From Isoptericola halotolerans (GTDB taxonomy: Bacteria; Actinomycetota; Actinomycetes; Actinomycetales; Cellulomonadaceae), in contig NZ_PVTX01000011.1 of assembly GCF_003003075.1 (NCBI RefSeq), forward strand, positions 1-64,000: a stretch of DNA of 64,000 nucleotides. The letters run 5' to 3'. Below, one piece after another: positions 52,453 through 62,390 of this stretch. Each line of letters begins with the position of its first letter. Position 1 is the first letter of the stretch. Under the pieces are notes generated by a model. It did no database searches. It was not told the origin of the DNA and worked only from the letters and a program-made list of their open reading frames with translations. Both the position numbers and the translations under genes were made by a program.

Positions 52453-55173
52453 ATGGACGATCAGCGCCCAGCGCCCTACCCGGTCGAGTGGGAGGCCGAC
52501 GTCGTGCTCCGCGACGGGACCACGATGCACGTGCGACCCATCCGCACCGATGACGCCGACGCGATCCAGCGCTTCCAGGAGGGGCAGTCGGAGCGGTCCG
52601 CGTACTTCCGCTTCTTCGCGCCGATCAAGCGGCTGACGGACCGCGAGCTGGCCCGCCTCGTCACCCTCGACCACCAGGACCGGGTCGCCCTGGTGGCGGT
52701 CCGGCCCGGCACGGACGAGGACGGCGCCGAGCGCGAGGACGTCCTCGGTGTCGCCCGGTTCGACGTCATCACCGACGGCGAGGCGGAGGTCGCGTTCAAC
52801 ATCGCCGACTCCGTGCAGGGCAAGGGCCTGGCCTCGGTGCTGCTGGAGCACGTCGCCGCCGCCGCACGCGAGCGCGGCGTGCGGCGCTTCACCGCGGAGG
52901 TCCTGCCGCAGAACGCCTCCATGCTGGGCGTCTTCCGCGACGCCGGCTACGAGATCAGCCAGCACCTCGACGACGGCATCGTCACGGTGGGCATCGACCT
53001 GGACCCCACCGAACGCTCGCGCGCCGTCATGGCCGACCGGGAGCACCGCGCCGAGGCGCGCTCCATGGCCGGGCTGCTCTCCGCTCGGCGCTTGCTGCTC
53101 GTCGGGCCGGGCCGCGGGGAGCAGGGGCACGACGACGGCACCCCGGAGGCGCTGCTCGCCCGCCGGATCCTGGACGCGCACCAGAACGACCCCGGCGACT
53201 CCGAGCTCGTCGTCCTCGACCCGCCCGGCGACGTACCCGAGGGCGTCGCGCACGCGACCGGGTGGGACGCCGTCGGGCAGGTGGACCTCGCGCTGCTGGC
53301 CGTCGGCCCCGACGAGGCCGTCGAGACGGTGCGGCGGCTCGCAGCGACCGGCGCGCGCGGCGTCGTCGTCCTGTCCGGCGGCTACGCCGAGGTGGGCACC
53401 GACGGCATGGAACGCCGCCGTGAGCTGCTGCGCGTCGCCCACGCCGCCGGCATGCGCGTCGTCGGCCCCGTCTCCTACGGGGTGCTCACCACCACGCCGG
53501 GTGCCGCCCTGCGCGCCAGCCTCGCGCTGCACCCGCCCCGCCCCGGCGTCGTCGGGCTGTTCTGCCAGTCCGCGGCGGCCGCCGTCACCCTGACCGCCAC
53601 CCTCGAGCGGCGCGGCCTCGGCGTGTCCTCCCTGGTGTCGGCCGGGCACCGCGCCGACGTCTCCGGCAACGACCTCATGCAGTACTGGCAGGACGACGAC
53701 GCCACCGAGGTCGTGTGCCTGTACCTGGAGTCCATCGGCAACCCGCGCAAGTTCTCGCGGATCGCCAGGCGGCTGTCCGCCGTCAAGCCGGTCGTGGTCG
53801 CGACGGCGGGCCGGTCCGGCCAGGTGGTCCCGCCCGGGCACGCCGTGCGCGCGACGCACGCACCGCGCCGCCTGCTCGACGAGCTGCTGCGCCAGTCCGG
53901 CGTCATCCAGGCCGCCAACACCCACCAGCTCATGGACATCGCCCAGGTGCTGGCCCACCAGCCGCTGCCCGCCGGGAGCCGCGTGGGGATCCTCGCGTCG
54001 TCGGCGGCGCTCGCGGCCCTCGTCGCGGAGGCCGCGGCGTCGGCGGGGCTCACCGTCGCCGCCTCCAGCGACTTCCTGCGGCCGCACGCCCGCGAGGAGC
54101 AGATCGCCCAGACGGTCGACGCGCTCTACGCGCCGGGCGCGTGCGACGCCGTCGTCGTCGTGGACGTGCCCGTGGTCCAGCCCCGCACCGGCGCGATCGC
54201 CCGGGCCGTGGCCGAGGCGGCCGCGCGCACGGGTCGCACCACGGTGGCCTCCATGCTGGGGCTGCACGGCATGCCGGACGAGCTCGCCGCGGAGGCACCC
54301 GACGGCCGCACCGTGCGCATCCCGGCCTTCTCCACCCCGGAGGACGCCGTCGTCGCGCTCGGCAAGGTCGTCGAGCACACGGCCGCGCGCGTCGAGGAGC
54401 GCGGGCACTACGTGGCGCCCGACGGCGTGGACGCCCGCCGGGCACGTCGGCTCGTCGAGCGCTGGGCCGCGGAGTCCGACGCCCGTGACCTGGACGCGAC
54501 CGAGGCGGCCGAGCTGCTGGGCTGCTACGGGATCCGCCTGTGGCGCTCGGTGCCCGTCCGCACGGCCGACGAGGCGGTCGCCGCGGCGGACGAGCTCGGC
54601 TGGCCGGTCGCGCTCAAGAGCGCCGCACCGGCGCTGCGGCACCGCAACGACCTCGGGGGAGTGCGTCTCGACATCGGCGACGCGGACGACCTGCGCGCGG
54701 ACGTCGCCCGCCTGCAGGCCGTCGCGCAGGCGGTCCTGGGCGACGAGGCCCCGGAGCTCGAGGTGCAGTCCATGGCCCCGCCCGGCGTCGCCTGCGTGGT
54801 CCGCTCGGCCGAGGACCCGCTGTTCGGGCCGATGGTGTCCTTCGGCCTGGCGGGCGACGCCGTCGACCTGCTCGACGACGTCGCGCACGGGATCCCGCCG
54901 CTGACGGACGTGGACGTCTCGGCACTGGTCAGCACGGTGCGCGCCGCGCCCCGGCTCTACGGCTACGGGGGAGCGCCGCCGGCCGACGTCGACGCGCTCG
55001 AGGACGTGCTCGCCCGCGTCTCCGTCATGGCGGACGACCTGCCCGAGCTCGCCGCCCTGGAGCTGTACCCGGTGGTGGTGGCCGAGCAGGGCGCGTCCGT
55101 GCTCCACGCGACCGTGCGGCTGCGGCCCGCCGGCCGCCGGGCCGACGCCCTGCGGCGCGCCCTGCCGGGCTGA
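52453..55173 (+). CDS. GNAT domain fused to NDP-forming acyl-CoA synthetase (Pat-like protein acetyltransferase)
   Basis: 906 residues. N-terminal GNAT (about 25-180) with [20 protein letters not shown] and [17 protein letters not shown]. Then the CoA-binding and succinyl-CoA-ligase-like domains of ADP-forming acetyl-CoA synthetases (about 215-680), and a C-terminal ATP-grasp (about 690-906) with GYGG and [11 protein letters not shown]. Enterobacterial Pat places the GNAT last; here it comes first, the actinobacterial order. Such proteins acetylate lysines of metabolic enzymes such as acetyl-CoA synthetase. The ligase half lacks the usual phospho-His context ([17 protein letters not shown] reads like a degenerate site), so it may be regulatory only. 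Confidence 0.88.
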   Translation: MDDQRPAPYPVEWEADVVLRDGTTMHVRPIRTDDADAIQRFQEGQSERSAYFRFFAPIKRLTDRELARLVTLDHQDRVALVAVRPGTDEDGAEREDVLGVARFDVITDGEAEVAFNIADSVQGKGLASVLLEHVAAAARERGVRRFTAEVLPQNASMLGVFRDAGYEISQHLDDGIVTVGIDLDPTERSRAVMADREHRAEARSMAGLLSARRLLLVGPGRGEQGHDDGTPEALLARRILDAHQNDPGDSELVVLDPPGDVPEGVAHATGWDAVGQVDLALLAVGPDEAVETVRRLAATGARGVVVLSGGYAEVGTDGMERRRELLRVAHAAGMRVVGPVSYGVLTTTPGAALRASLALHPPRPGVVGLFCQSAAAAVTLTATLERRGLGVSSLVSAGHRADVSGNDLMQYWQDDDATEVVCLYLESIGNPRKFSRIARRLSAVKPVVVATAGRSGQVVPPGHAVRATHAPRRLLDELLRQSGVIQAANTHQLMDIAQVLAHQPLPAGSRVGILASSAALAALVAEAAASAGLTVAASSDFLRPHAREEQIAQTVDALYAPGACDAVVVVDVPVVQPRTGAIARAVAEAAARTGRTTVASMLGLHGMPDELAAEAPDGRTVRIPAFSTPEDAVVALGKVVEHTAARVEERGHYVAPDGVDARRARRLVERWAAESDARDLDATEAAELLGCYGIRLWRSVPVRTADEAVAAADELGWPVALKSAAPALRHRNDLGGVRLDIGDADDLRADVARLQAVAQAVLGDEAPELEVQSMAPPGVACVVRSAEDPLFGPMVSFGLAGDAVDLLDDVAHGIPPLTDVDVSALVSTVRAAPRLYGYGGAPPADVDALEDVLARVSVMADDLPELAALELYPVVVAEQGASVLHATVRLRPAGRRADALRRALPG

Positions 55174-55250
55174 GCGGGACGCGGCGGGCCCGAGGCGGCG
55201 CTGTCCACAGGCCGGTGCCGCCGGGTGCTCGGAAGTGGGAAGATGGGCGG

Positions 55251-55850
55251 GTGCCTTCCGCGACCACTCGCAAGAACCTTCGTGACGACCTGACCGCCCA
55301 CGTGTTCCGGGCCGGGTACTACCCGGACCTGGTCAACGACGTCATCGACGTCGCGATCGCCGACGAGCCGGTCCTCGCGCACCTCGTCCAGGCCGAGACG
55401 ACCTTCGACAGCCAGGTGCGCCGCCACCTGACCGTGCTCGTGCTGACGCCGACGCGCCTGGTCGCCGCGCACGTGGACGACCACGAGGGTGACGCCGCCA
55501 ACCCGTCGTCCGCCGCCGCCACTACCGAGGCGGTACCGCTCGGCGAGGTGCGGTCGGTCGCGCTGACCCACGTGGTCGCCGAGCCCGCGGACCACCGCCC
55601 CGGCGACAGCGCCGCAGAGCTGACGCTCGCCGTCGGCTGGGGTGCCGTCTCCCGCCTCGACCTCGAACCGGCGCAGTGCCCGGACCCCAGCTGCGACGCC
55701 GACCACGGGTACACCGGGCAGATCACGCCCGACGACATCGTCGTGCGCGTCTCCGACGCCGCCGAGGGCCGGGACGCCGTCCGGCGTGCCGCGGCGTTCG
55801 CCCGCGAGCTCTCGGCCGCCACCGGGGTGGGCGGACGCGCCGCCCGATGA
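55251..55850 (+). CDS. DUF5998 family protein
   Basis: 199 residues, soluble. The core includes LVQAETTFDSQVRRHLTVLV, LTPTRLVAAHVDDHEGD and a Cys-containing segment CPDPSCDADHGYTGQ, together diagnostic of this uncharacterised actinobacterial family. The fold is probably a PH-like beta barrel. Its stop overlaps the ATG of the phosphodiesterase gene, so the two are coupled. Confidence 0.82.
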   Translation: MPSATTRKNLRDDLTAHVFRAGYYPDLVNDVIDVAIADEPVLAHLVQAETTFDSQVRRHLTVLVLTPTRLVAAHVDDHEGDAANPSSAAATTEAVPLGEVRSVALTHVVAEPADHRPGDSAAELTLAVGWGAVSRLDLEPAQCPDPSCDADHGYTGQITPDDIVVRVSDAAEGRDAVRRAAAFARELSAATGVGGRAAR

Positions 55851-57055
55851 CGCCGGTCACGCTGCCCGACGAGCTCGTCGCGCCGTCGTACGGCAGCGAC
55901 TCCCTGGCCGCCGTGCTGCCCGCCGCGGCAGGCGCGCTCGGCGTCGACCTGACCACCAGCACCGGCCTGCGGTCGACCGACTGCGCCGCCGCGTTCGGCC
56001 TGCCCGGAGCGCGCCGCGTCGTCGTCGTGGTCGTCGACGGCCTCGGCATGCACAACCTCGCCGAGCGGGGCGGCCATGCGCCGTTCCTGCGCCGGCTCCT
56101 GCCCGACGCGCGTTCGCTGCTGACGAGCTTTCCCTCGACGACGGCGGCCGCCCTCGCGACGCTCGGCACCGGGACGTCGCCCGGCCGCACCGGCCTGGTC
56201 GGCTACACCCAGCGCAACCCGGCCACCGGGGGACTGGCGACGATGGTGTCGTGGACGGAGCAGTCCGACCCCTACCGGCCCGGCACCAAGACCTCCGCGC
56301 CCCTGGGCACCGACCCGGCCGACCTCCAGCGTGAGCCCACCGTCTTCGAGGCGCTGGGCGCCGGCGTGAGCGTCGTGGCGCCCGGCCCGGCCAAGTTCCA
56401 GGCGTCCGGGATGACGCGGGCCGCGCTGCGCGGACCGCGCTACGTCGTCGCCGAAAAGTTCTCCGACCGCGTCGACGCCACTCTCCGCGCGCTGCGCGAC
56501 GACGGTCTGGTGTACCTGTACCAGGCCGAGGTCGACTCCGTCGGCCACAAGCACGGCCCCGACTCGTGGCAGTGGGGGGACGCGCTGGAATCCACCGACG
56601 CCGAGCTCCGCCGCCTCGTGGCGAGCGTCCCCGCGGGCACGCTCGTGCTGGTCACGGCCGACCACGGACAGGTCGCGACCGACATGGCGCGCCAGCACGA
56701 CGTCGCGGCGGAGCCCGCCCTCGACCGGGACGTCGCACTCCTCGGCGGCGAGCCGCGGGCGACCCACGTCTACGTCACGCCCGGCGCCGAGCCGGCCGCC
56801 GTGGCCGAGCGATGGGCCGGCGTGCTGGGCGACGACGCTCTCGTGGTGCTGCGGGACACGGCGATCGACGCGGGCTGGTTCGGCCCGGTCGCCGACCACG
56901 TGCTGCCCGCCCTCGGGGACGTCGTCGTCGCCACCCGCGGGAACGCCACGATCGTCGACTCCCGGCTGCACCCCGAGGGCGCGCGCCGGATGCCCGGCGT
57001 CCACGGCTCGCTGACGCCCGCCGAGATGACCGTCCCGCTGCTCGTCTCCTACTGA
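55847..57055 (+). CDS. Alkaline-phosphatase-superfamily nucleotide pyrophosphatase/phosphodiesterase
   Basis: 402 residues. Metal-site Asp in VVVVVDGLGMHNLAERG, nucleophile Thr in FPSTTAAALATLGTG (near 92), the pair DSVGHKHGPDSW, and LVTADHGQVATD near 268, giving the two-zinc NPP arrangement. No signal peptide, so cytosolic unlike most NPP enzymes. Coupled to DUF5998 and followed by thymidine kinase 32 bases later; a nucleotide-related substrate would fit. Exact substrate unknown. Confidence 0.88.
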   Translation: MTPVTLPDELVAPSYGSDSLAAVLPAAAGALGVDLTTSTGLRSTDCAAAFGLPGARRVVVVVVDGLGMHNLAERGGHAPFLRRLLPDARSLLTSFPSTTAAALATLGTGTSPGRTGLVGYTQRNPATGGLATMVSWTEQSDPYRPGTKTSAPLGTDPADLQREPTVFEALGAGVSVVAPGPAKFQASGMTRAALRGPRYVVAEKFSDRVDATLRALRDDGLVYLYQAEVDSVGHKHGPDSWQWGDALESTDAELRRLVASVPAGTLVLVTADHGQVATDMARQHDVAAEPALDRDVALLGGEPRATHVYVTPGAEPAAVAERWAGVLGDDALVVLRDTAIDAGWFGPVADHVLPALGDVVVATRGNATIVDSRLHPEGARRMPGVHGSLTPAEMTVPLLVSY

Positions 57056-57087
57056 CCCACGCCCACGCCCACGGACAGGATCTGGAC

Positions 57088-57732
57088 ATGGCCGAGCTCG
57101 TCTTCTTCTCCGGGACCATGGACAGCGGCAAGTCGACGCTGGCCCTGCAGACGGACCACAACCACCGCGCCCGTGGTCGTCGCGGGTTCATCTTCACGCG
57201 CAACGACCGCGCCGGGGTCGCCCGTCTGTCCTCCCGCCTGGGGCTCGAGGTGGACGCCCGTGAGGTCACCGAGGACACCGACTTCTGGCAGGTGATCGCC
57301 ACGGAGCGCCAGCACGGCCACGTGGTCGACTACCTGGTGTGCGACGAGGCGCAGTTCTACTCCCCGGAGCAGGTCGAGCAGCTCGCCCGCCTGGTCGACG
57401 AGGTCGAGATGGACGTCTTCGCGTTCGGCATCACCGCCGACTTCCGTACGCGGCTGTTCCCCGGGTCCGCGCGCCTGGTCGAGCTCGCCGACCGGGTGGA
57501 GGTGCTGCAGGTGCAGTCGCTGTGCTGGTGCGGGGCCCGTGCCACGCACAACGCGCGCACCGTGGACGGCGTCATGGTCGTCGAGGGCGACCAGGTCGTG
57601 GTGGGTGACGTCGACGCCGGCGGCGAGGTCGCCTACGAGGTGCTGTGCCGCCGTCACCACATGCGGCGGATGACGGCCGGCACCGCGCGCCGGCTCGCTC
57701 CGTCCGAGGGCGCGCTCCTCGACGTCCGCTGA
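57088..57732 (+). CDS. tdk: Thymidine kinase
   Basis: Salvages thymidine to dTMP. The 214 residues show the type II P-loop FFSGTMDSGKSTLAL, the Walker B/catalytic segment YLVCDEAQFYSPEQV, the lasso region, and four zinc ligands in LCWCGARATHNART and VLCRRHH (the last as Cys-x2-His-His). Length and motifs fit tetrameric bacterial TK. It is 32 bases after the phosphodiesterase gene. Confidence 0.95.
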   Translation: MAELVFFSGTMDSGKSTLALQTDHNHRARGRRGFIFTRNDRAGVARLSSRLGLEVDAREVTEDTDFWQVIATERQHGHVVDYLVCDEAQFYSPEQVEQLARLVDEVEMDVFAFGITADFRTRLFPGSARLVELADRVEVLQVQSLCWCGARATHNARTVDGVMVVEGDQVVVGDVDAGGEVAYEVLCRRHHMRRMTAGTARRLAPSEGALLDVR

Positions 57733-57741
57733 CGCGTCGCG

Positions 57742-58977
57742 TCAGGACGACGGGCGCGCGCCGCCGAACACGATCTCGTCCCAGCTCGGCACCTGCGCGC
57801 GGCCCTTGCGCACGGGCCGACGCCCGGGCTTGGCCTTGGCCGGTGCCGCCACCTCGCCGACCACGGCCGAGGGTGCCGCCGGCTGAGGGGCTGCCGGCTG
57901 CGGCACGGGGGCGTGTTCCGACCCCGGTCCAGACGGCCCGGGCGGACCAGGCGGCACGGGCGGCGTCTCGTCCGTGCCCGACGGCGGGCGCTCGGAGGGG
58001 CTCGCGGCCACCGGTTCCGGCTCGGGCGAGGCGGCGGGGCCGGTCGGCCGGGTCGACGGTGCGTCCGCCTCCTCGGCGTCGTGCGCATCCGGTGCGCGGG
58101 TCCCGGCCTCGCGCCCCTCGCCGGTGGCCGGCTCGGGGTCGTCGGTCTGGGACGCGCGCTGAGCGTCCCGGCGGGCGCCGAGGTCGACGATGCTCGCGCC
58201 GTCGTCCGGACGGTCCGTCGCGCCCAGGTCCAGGGGGAGCTCCTGGTCCTGCGGGCCGGGCTCGGGGCGTCGCGGCCTTTGCGGCGGGCGCTGGCCCCGG
58301 CGACCGGCGAGGTCGTCGAGCAGCAGCGCGGTGGCGTCCGCAGCGGCGTCCGACGGGGGAGCGGGACGCCGTCGGTCGACGACGCCCGGCACGCTCAGCA
58401 CCTCCGGGGAGACCGGGTCGTCCGGCTGACCGAGCCAGCGCGCCTCGTCGTCGAGGGCGACGACCACGCGACCCTTCGGGTCGAAGGACCAGCGGGCGGC
58501 GCGCTCGCGCTCGCCCGCCGTGAAGCGCACCTCCACCCGCCACGGGGCGTTGCCCTCGCGCCGGGCGGTCCACACCGCGTCCTCCACCGGCACGCCTCGT
58601 GCTGCGAGCCGGGCGTCCGCGAGGTCACCGAGGTCGATCTTGCCCTCGGGGTCGACGTGGTGGTTGCGCACCTGGGTGATCACGTGGTCCCGCTCCGTGA
58701 TGACGGGCCACTCGTAGCGCCGGACGTGCTCCAGCGGCAGCCCGGAGGCGGCCGCGAGCTCCTCCGCGGTCGCGCCGGCGCGCAGTCGTGCCTGCACCTC
58801 CCGCGGGCGCAGCGTCGCCGCGGACTCCGCCTGGAGCGCCTCCGTGCGCGGCCGGTCGCGCCGCACGGCGGCCCGCAGCGCCTCGGTGATCGTCAAGGTG
58901 TGCTCGACGCCGTCCGGGCCGCGCAGGACCAGGCGCTCGGCGTCCTCGTGCAGCGTCACGAGCTCGAGCTCGGCCAT
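57742..58977 (-). CDS. sepH: Septation protein SepH
   Basis: FtsZ-binding division protein of actinobacteria that promotes FtsZ bundling. The N-terminal DUF3071 domain (about 1-185) begins ELELVTLHEDAERLVLRGPD and has a helix-turn-helix-like segment (AGATAEELAAASGLPLEHVR). A long Pro/Ala/Asp-rich disordered region follows, and the protein ends in the conserved FtsZ-contact motif RAQVPSWDEIVFG. 411 residues, usual length. A GGAGG site precedes ATG 58977. It converges on tdk with a nine-base gap. Confidence 0.94.
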   Translation of the reverse strand: MAELELVTLHEDAERLVLRGPDGVEHTLTITEALRAAVRRDRPRTEALQAESAATLRPREVQARLRAGATAEELAAASGLPLEHVRRYEWPVITERDHVITQVRNHHVDPEGKIDLGDLADARLAARGVPVEDAVWTARREGNAPWRVEVRFTAGERERAARWSFDPKGRVVVALDDEARWLGQPDDPVSPEVLSVPGVVDRRRPAPPSDAAADATALLLDDLAGRRGQRPPQRPRRPEPGPQDQELPLDLGATDRPDDGASIVDLGARRDAQRASQTDDPEPATGEGREAGTRAPDAHDAEEADAPSTRPTGPAASPEPEPVAASPSERPPSGTDETPPVPPGPPGPSGPGSEHAPVPQPAAPQPAAPSAVVGEVAAPAKAKPGRRPVRKGRAQVPSWDEIVFGGARPSS

Positions 58978-59116
58978 GGTTCCTCCTCACGCCCGCCCGG
59001 CTTGGCGGGCCTGCTCGTTCGAGAGTGCCACCCGGGAGTGCCCGTCCCGCGCAGGCGCGTCGGTGTGCCGCCGAATCTCGGTTGCCCGTGGCCGTGACGC
59101 TGGGAGGATGACGGGC

Positions 59117-59782
59117 GTGGAGAACCTGGTGGCCGGAGTCAACGTCCTGGAGGTCGTGGCGGTGTTCGTCTCGGCCGTCTCCGGCGGCCTCGCGGCGGTC
59201 CGCAAACGGTTCGACCTGTTCGGCGTCCTGGTGCTGGCGTGGGTCTGCGGGCTCGGCGGCGGGATCCTGCGCGACGTGCTGATCGGCGACACCCCACCGG
59301 TCGGCATCTCGAGCTGGAAGCTGGTCGTCGCCGCTCTGGCCGCGGGCCTCGCCACGTTCGTGCTGCACCCCGGCCTCACGCGGCTGCGGCGCTCGGTGAT
59401 CGTCCTCGACGCGGCGGCCCTGTCGCTCTTCGTCGTGCAGGGCACCTCGAAGGCGCTCGACCTGGACGCCGGGCTGCTCGCGTCGCTCGTGGTGGGGGTG
59501 CTCACCGGTGTCGGCGGTGGCGTGCTGCGCGACATGCTCGTCGGGGAGGTGCCCCTGATCTTCGCCGATCGCCAGCTCTACGCGGTGCCCGCGATCCTGG
59601 GTGCCGCGACCGTCGTCGTCCTGTGGGAGACCGGTTGGTGGACGTGGTGGTCCGCGCTGTGCGTCGTGGTGCTCGTCCTCGGCTTCCGGCTGCTCTCCCT
59701 GGCGCTCGGCTGGGTGGTGCCGCACGTCGGTGGTGGATGGACCGGCCGCTGGGGCAGGGAGTCGGGCAAGATGGACGCGTGA
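59117..59782 (+). CDS. TRIC-type (UPF0126/YicG) trimeric cation channel
   Basis: 221 residues with seven hydrophobic helices in two repeats, each with the glycine motif: LGGGILRDVLIGDTPP (near 52) and VGGGVLRDMLVGEVPL (near 138). These line the potassium-conducting pore in prokaryotic TRIC channels. GTG 59117 is nine bases after GGGAGG; the upstream ATG 59108 is too close to that site. The stop overlaps the next start (GTGA), tying the channel to an inositol-phosphatase-like enzyme. Confidence 0.88.
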   Translation: MENLVAGVNVLEVVAVFVSAVSGGLAAVRKRFDLFGVLVLAWVCGLGGGILRDVLIGDTPPVGISSWKLVVAALAAGLATFVLHPGLTRLRRSVIVLDAAALSLFVVQGTSKALDLDAGLLASLVVGVLTGVGGGVLRDMLVGEVPLIFADRQLYAVPAILGAATVVVLWETGWWTWWSALCVVVLVLGFRLLSLALGWVVPHVGGGWTGRWGRESGKMDA

Positions 59783-60654
59783 CCTCACTTCCTGGCCTTC
59801 CGTCCGCCGCCGAGATCGCCGAGCTGCGCTCCCTCGCCCGATCGCTCTCGCTCGAGGCCGGGGCGATGGTGCGCGGTGGCCGCCCCGCCCTCGTCGAGGT
59901 CGCCGCGACCAAGTCGAGCGACGTCGACCCGGTCACGGACATGGACCGCGCCTCCGAGGACCTGCTCCGGCGCCGCCTCGCCGTCCGCCGCCCGGACGAC
60001 GGCATCCTCGGGGAGGAGGGCGACGACGTCGCCGGCACCAGCGGGCTCACCTGGGTGATCGACCCGATCGACGGCACGGTCAACTACCTGTACGGCGTGG
60101 CCTCGTACGCGGTGTCGGTGGCCGTGGTGGCCGGTGAGCCGGACCCCGAGCGGTGGACCGTCCTGGCCGGTGCCGTGCACTCGGTGGTGGACGGGGTGAC
60201 GTGGACGGCCGGGCACGGCCAGGGCGCCGACCGGGACGGGCGGGAGCTCCACGTGCGCGAGGCCGACTCCCTGGCGACGTCGTTGGTCGGCACCGGGTTC
60301 GGGTACGCCGCCGAGCGGAGGGCGGTCCAGGCCCGGGTCCTGACGCACGTCCTGCCGCGGGTGCGCGACATCCGCAGGCTGGGCTCGGCGGCCATCGACC
60401 TGTGCCTCCTGGCCGAGGGGGCGATCGACCTGTACTACGAACGAGGACTCAACCCGTGGGACGTCGCCGCCGGCGGACTGGTCGCCACGGAGGCGGGCGC
60501 CGCGCTGACCGGGCTGCGCGGCGCCCCGGCGACGCAGCTGATGACCGTCGCCGGCGCGCCACCGCGGCACGCCGAGCTGGTGGCGCTGCTCGAGTCCGCC
60601 GGCGCCGACCAGGCCGAGGGCGGAGCGCGGAGCGAGTCCGCGAAGGCACGGTAG
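59779..60654 (+). CDS. suhB: Inositol-monophosphatase-family phosphatase (SuhB-like)
   Basis: Magnesium-dependent phosphomonoesterase of 291 residues. Metal site: ILGEEGDD, then WVIDPIDGTVNYLYG (the DPIDGT motif, near 97), and the C-terminal LNPWDVAAGGLVATEAGA (WDxAAG, near 232). VDPVTDMD near 55 is the third motif. Likely substrate inositol 1-phosphate for mycothiol or phosphatidylinositol, or a nucleotide phosphate. In M. tuberculosis suhB heads a block that continues with the same downstream genes found here. Confidence 0.92.
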   Translation: MTSLPGLPSAAEIAELRSLARSLSLEAGAMVRGGRPALVEVAATKSSDVDPVTDMDRASEDLLRRRLAVRRPDDGILGEEGDDVAGTSGLTWVIDPIDGTVNYLYGVASYAVSVAVVAGEPDPERWTVLAGAVHSVVDGVTWTAGHGQGADRDGRELHVREADSLATSLVGTGFGYAAERRAVQARVLTHVLPRVRDIRRLGSAAIDLCLLAEGAIDLYYERGLNPWDVAAGGLVATEAGAALTGLRGAPATQLMTVAGAPPRHAELVALLESAGADQAEGGARSESAKAR

Positions 60655-60892
60655 GCACCCACCGTTCGTTGCCTCGGCCGACAGGGAGCGAGGCGGCGAG
60701 ATCGGGTGGTGTTCCTCTGCCGGAACGCCTACTGTTTGCGCTGGTCAGGCCCGATGTGACCGGCGCGACAGCCCGACATGTCGCGTGGCCGCTGAGGATG
60801 GTGCAGAATCCGGGGGCCGAGCGGGAACAAAACCCGTCCGCCACGCATTATCAGCGCGTACCGCCACCGAACCACGGAGTGTGACAACACAG

Positions 60893-61192
60893 ATGGCAAC
60901 CGACTACGACGCACCCCGCAAGAACGAAGAGGACAACGAGCAGGACTCCATCCAGGAGCTCCAGGCCCGTCGTTCCGACAAGTCGTCGGGTGTCGTCGAC
61001 GAGGACGAGACGGAGGCTGCGGAAGGGTTCGAACTTCCGGGCGCCGATCTGTCCGGTGAAGAGCTCGCGGTGCGCGTCCTGCCCCGTCAGGCCGACGAGT
61101 TCACGTGCTCGAGCTGCTTCCTCGTGCACCACCGCAGCCAGCTGGCCTACGAGAAGAAGGGCCGGATGATCTGCACGGAGTGCGCCGCCTGA
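60893..61192 (+). CDS. DUF4193 family protein (actinobacterial zinc-ribbon type)
   Basis: 99 residues, acidic. Starts MATDYDAPRKNEEDNEQD, then DETEAAEGFELPGADLSGEE, and ends in a zinc-binding pair: FTCSSCFLVHHRSQLA and GRMICTECAA. Matches the DUF4193 family, found throughout actinobacteria next to dut. Function unknown. Both ATG 60893 and GTG 60881 are open; the family starts at the ATG. The 238 bases upstream hold no gene; a CATTAT patch at 60846-60851 may be the -10. Confidence 0.88.
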   Translation: MATDYDAPRKNEEDNEQDSIQELQARRSDKSSGVVDEDETEAAEGFELPGADLSGEELAVRVLPRQADEFTCSSCFLVHHRSQLAYEKKGRMICTECAA

Positions 61193-61227
61193 CGGTCACC
61201 AGACCGCGGGCGGGGTCCCCGACACCC

Positions 61228-61256
61228 AGGCCGTCATGTCCTCGACATGACGGCCT
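61228..61256. terminator. Hairpin between DUF4193 and DUF3093 genes
   Basis: Thirteen-base arms (61228-61240 and 61244-61256) around a three-base loop, between two convergent genes. Confidence 0.8.
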
Positions 61257-61271
61257 TCGTCGTCCTCGGGC

Positions 61272-61769
61272 TCAGTCGGTGCCCCTCGCCTCGGTCAGCG
61301 CGGCCGCGAGGTCGTCCGGACGGCGGCTGGAGACGAGCCAGTAGGGCGTCGGGTCCCGGGGGTCGTCGAGCTCGACGCGCAGTCCGGTGCGCGCCCAGCT
61401 CCGCAGGCACACGTAGGCGCGGGCGTCGAGCTCGGGCCCCAGCTGCACCCGCATCTCCTCGGCGCTGAAGACGGGGGTGACGGTACCGAGGAGGGCCACG
61501 GGCACGTGCGCGCTGCCGGCCCTGAGCTCGCCGCCGGAGACCTCGACCACCGGGGCGGTGGCGACGAGCGTCGCGACGACCCCTGCCGCGACGACGACGC
61601 CGGCGCCCGGCGCCACGAGCGGGGCGAGCGGCAGGACCACGACGGCCACGATGACGCCGAGCCCGAGGGCCGCGACCCACGCTCCCGGACCGGGCAGCAG
61701 CCGCTCGTGGAACGCGGGTTCCTGGGCCGGTCCCGAGGTGTCGGAGGCTCGGGCGGTCGTGTCGTCCAT
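61272..61769 (-). CDS. DUF3093 membrane protein
   Basis: 165 residues. Two adjacent hydrophobic helices (about 30-48 and 53-74) are followed by a soluble domain with RSWARTGLRVELDDPRDPTP and YWLVSSRRPDDLAAAL, the signature of DUF3093. Found beside dut in most actinobacteria; function unknown. Divergent from dut across 43 bases. Confidence 0.87.
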   Translation of the reverse strand: MDDTTARASDTSGPAQEPAFHERLLPGPGAWVAALGLGVIVAVVVLPLAPLVAPGAGVVVAAGVVATLVATAPVVEVSGGELRAGSAHVPVALLGTVTPVFSAEEMRVQLGPELDARAYVCLRSWARTGLRVELDDPRDPTPYWLVSSRRPDDLAAALTEARGTD

Positions 61770-61800
61770 GGCCCCATCATCGCAGGCCCCAGGTGTCGGC

Positions 61801-61806
61801 TAGGCT
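61801..61806 (+). promoter_or_regulatory. -10 hexamer TAGGCT for dut
   Basis: TAGGCT six bases before GTG 61813; leaderless start predicted. Confidence 0.55.
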
Positions 61807-61812
61807 GCCCGG

Positions 61813-62298
61813 GTGCCTGAGAACGCGAGCCCCACGGTGACCGACCCGAGCACGCTCGACGTGCTCGTCACCCTCCTGGACGACGCCGTCTCCGTACCGG
61901 CGTACGCCCACCCGGGGGACGCGGGCGCGGACCTGGTCACGATCAAGGACGTCGAGCTCGGCCCGCTGCAGCGTGAGGTCGTGCCGACCGGGCTGGCGAT
62001 CGCGCTGCCCGAGGGCTTCGCCGCCTTCGTCCATCCTCGGTCGGGACTGGCTGCCAAGCACGGCATCACGGTGGTCAACGCGCCCGGCACGGTGGACGCC
62101 GGCTACCGGGGCGAGATCAAGGTCGTGCTGGCCAACACCGATCCGCACAGGACGTTCCGCCTGAGCCGGGGCGACAGGATCGCCCAGCTCGTGATCCAGC
62201 GGGTGGAGCACGCCCAGTTCCTGGTGGCCGACCACCTGCCCGGCTCGCACCGTGGCTCCGGCGGTTTCGGCTCGAGCGGCGGGGTGTCGACGGCCTGA
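61813..62298 (+). CDS. dut: dUTP diphosphatase
   Basis: Hydrolyses dUTP to dUMP, keeping uracil out of DNA and supplying dTMP synthesis. The 161 residues hold all five trimeric dUTPase motifs: DAGADL (1), HPRSGLA (2), GTVDAGYRGEIKVVLAN (3), RGDRIAQLVIQ (4) and the C-terminal GSGGFGSSG arm (5). Length is normal. Confidence 0.97.
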   Translation: MPENASPTVTDPSTLDVLVTLLDDAVSVPAYAHPGDAGADLVTIKDVELGPLQREVVPTGLAIALPEGFAAFVHPRSGLAAKHGITVVNAPGTVDAGYRGEIKVVLANTDPHRTFRLSRGDRIAQLVIQRVEHAQFLVADHLPGSHRGSGGFGSSGGVSTA

Positions 62299-62331
62299 CC
62301 AGCGGGTTCCCGACCGGTGCCACCGGCGGTC

Positions 62332-62337
62332 TAACCT
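62332..62337 (+). promoter_or_regulatory. -10 hexamer TAACCT for the DUF3710 gene
   Basis: TAACCT 54 bases before GTG 62391. The leader includes an AAGGAG ribosome site, so a leadered message is likely. Confidence 0.45.
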
Positions 62338-62390
62338 GGAGTACAGGACGGCGGTGCGCCGTCGGAATCGACGAGACAAGGAGATCCCTG

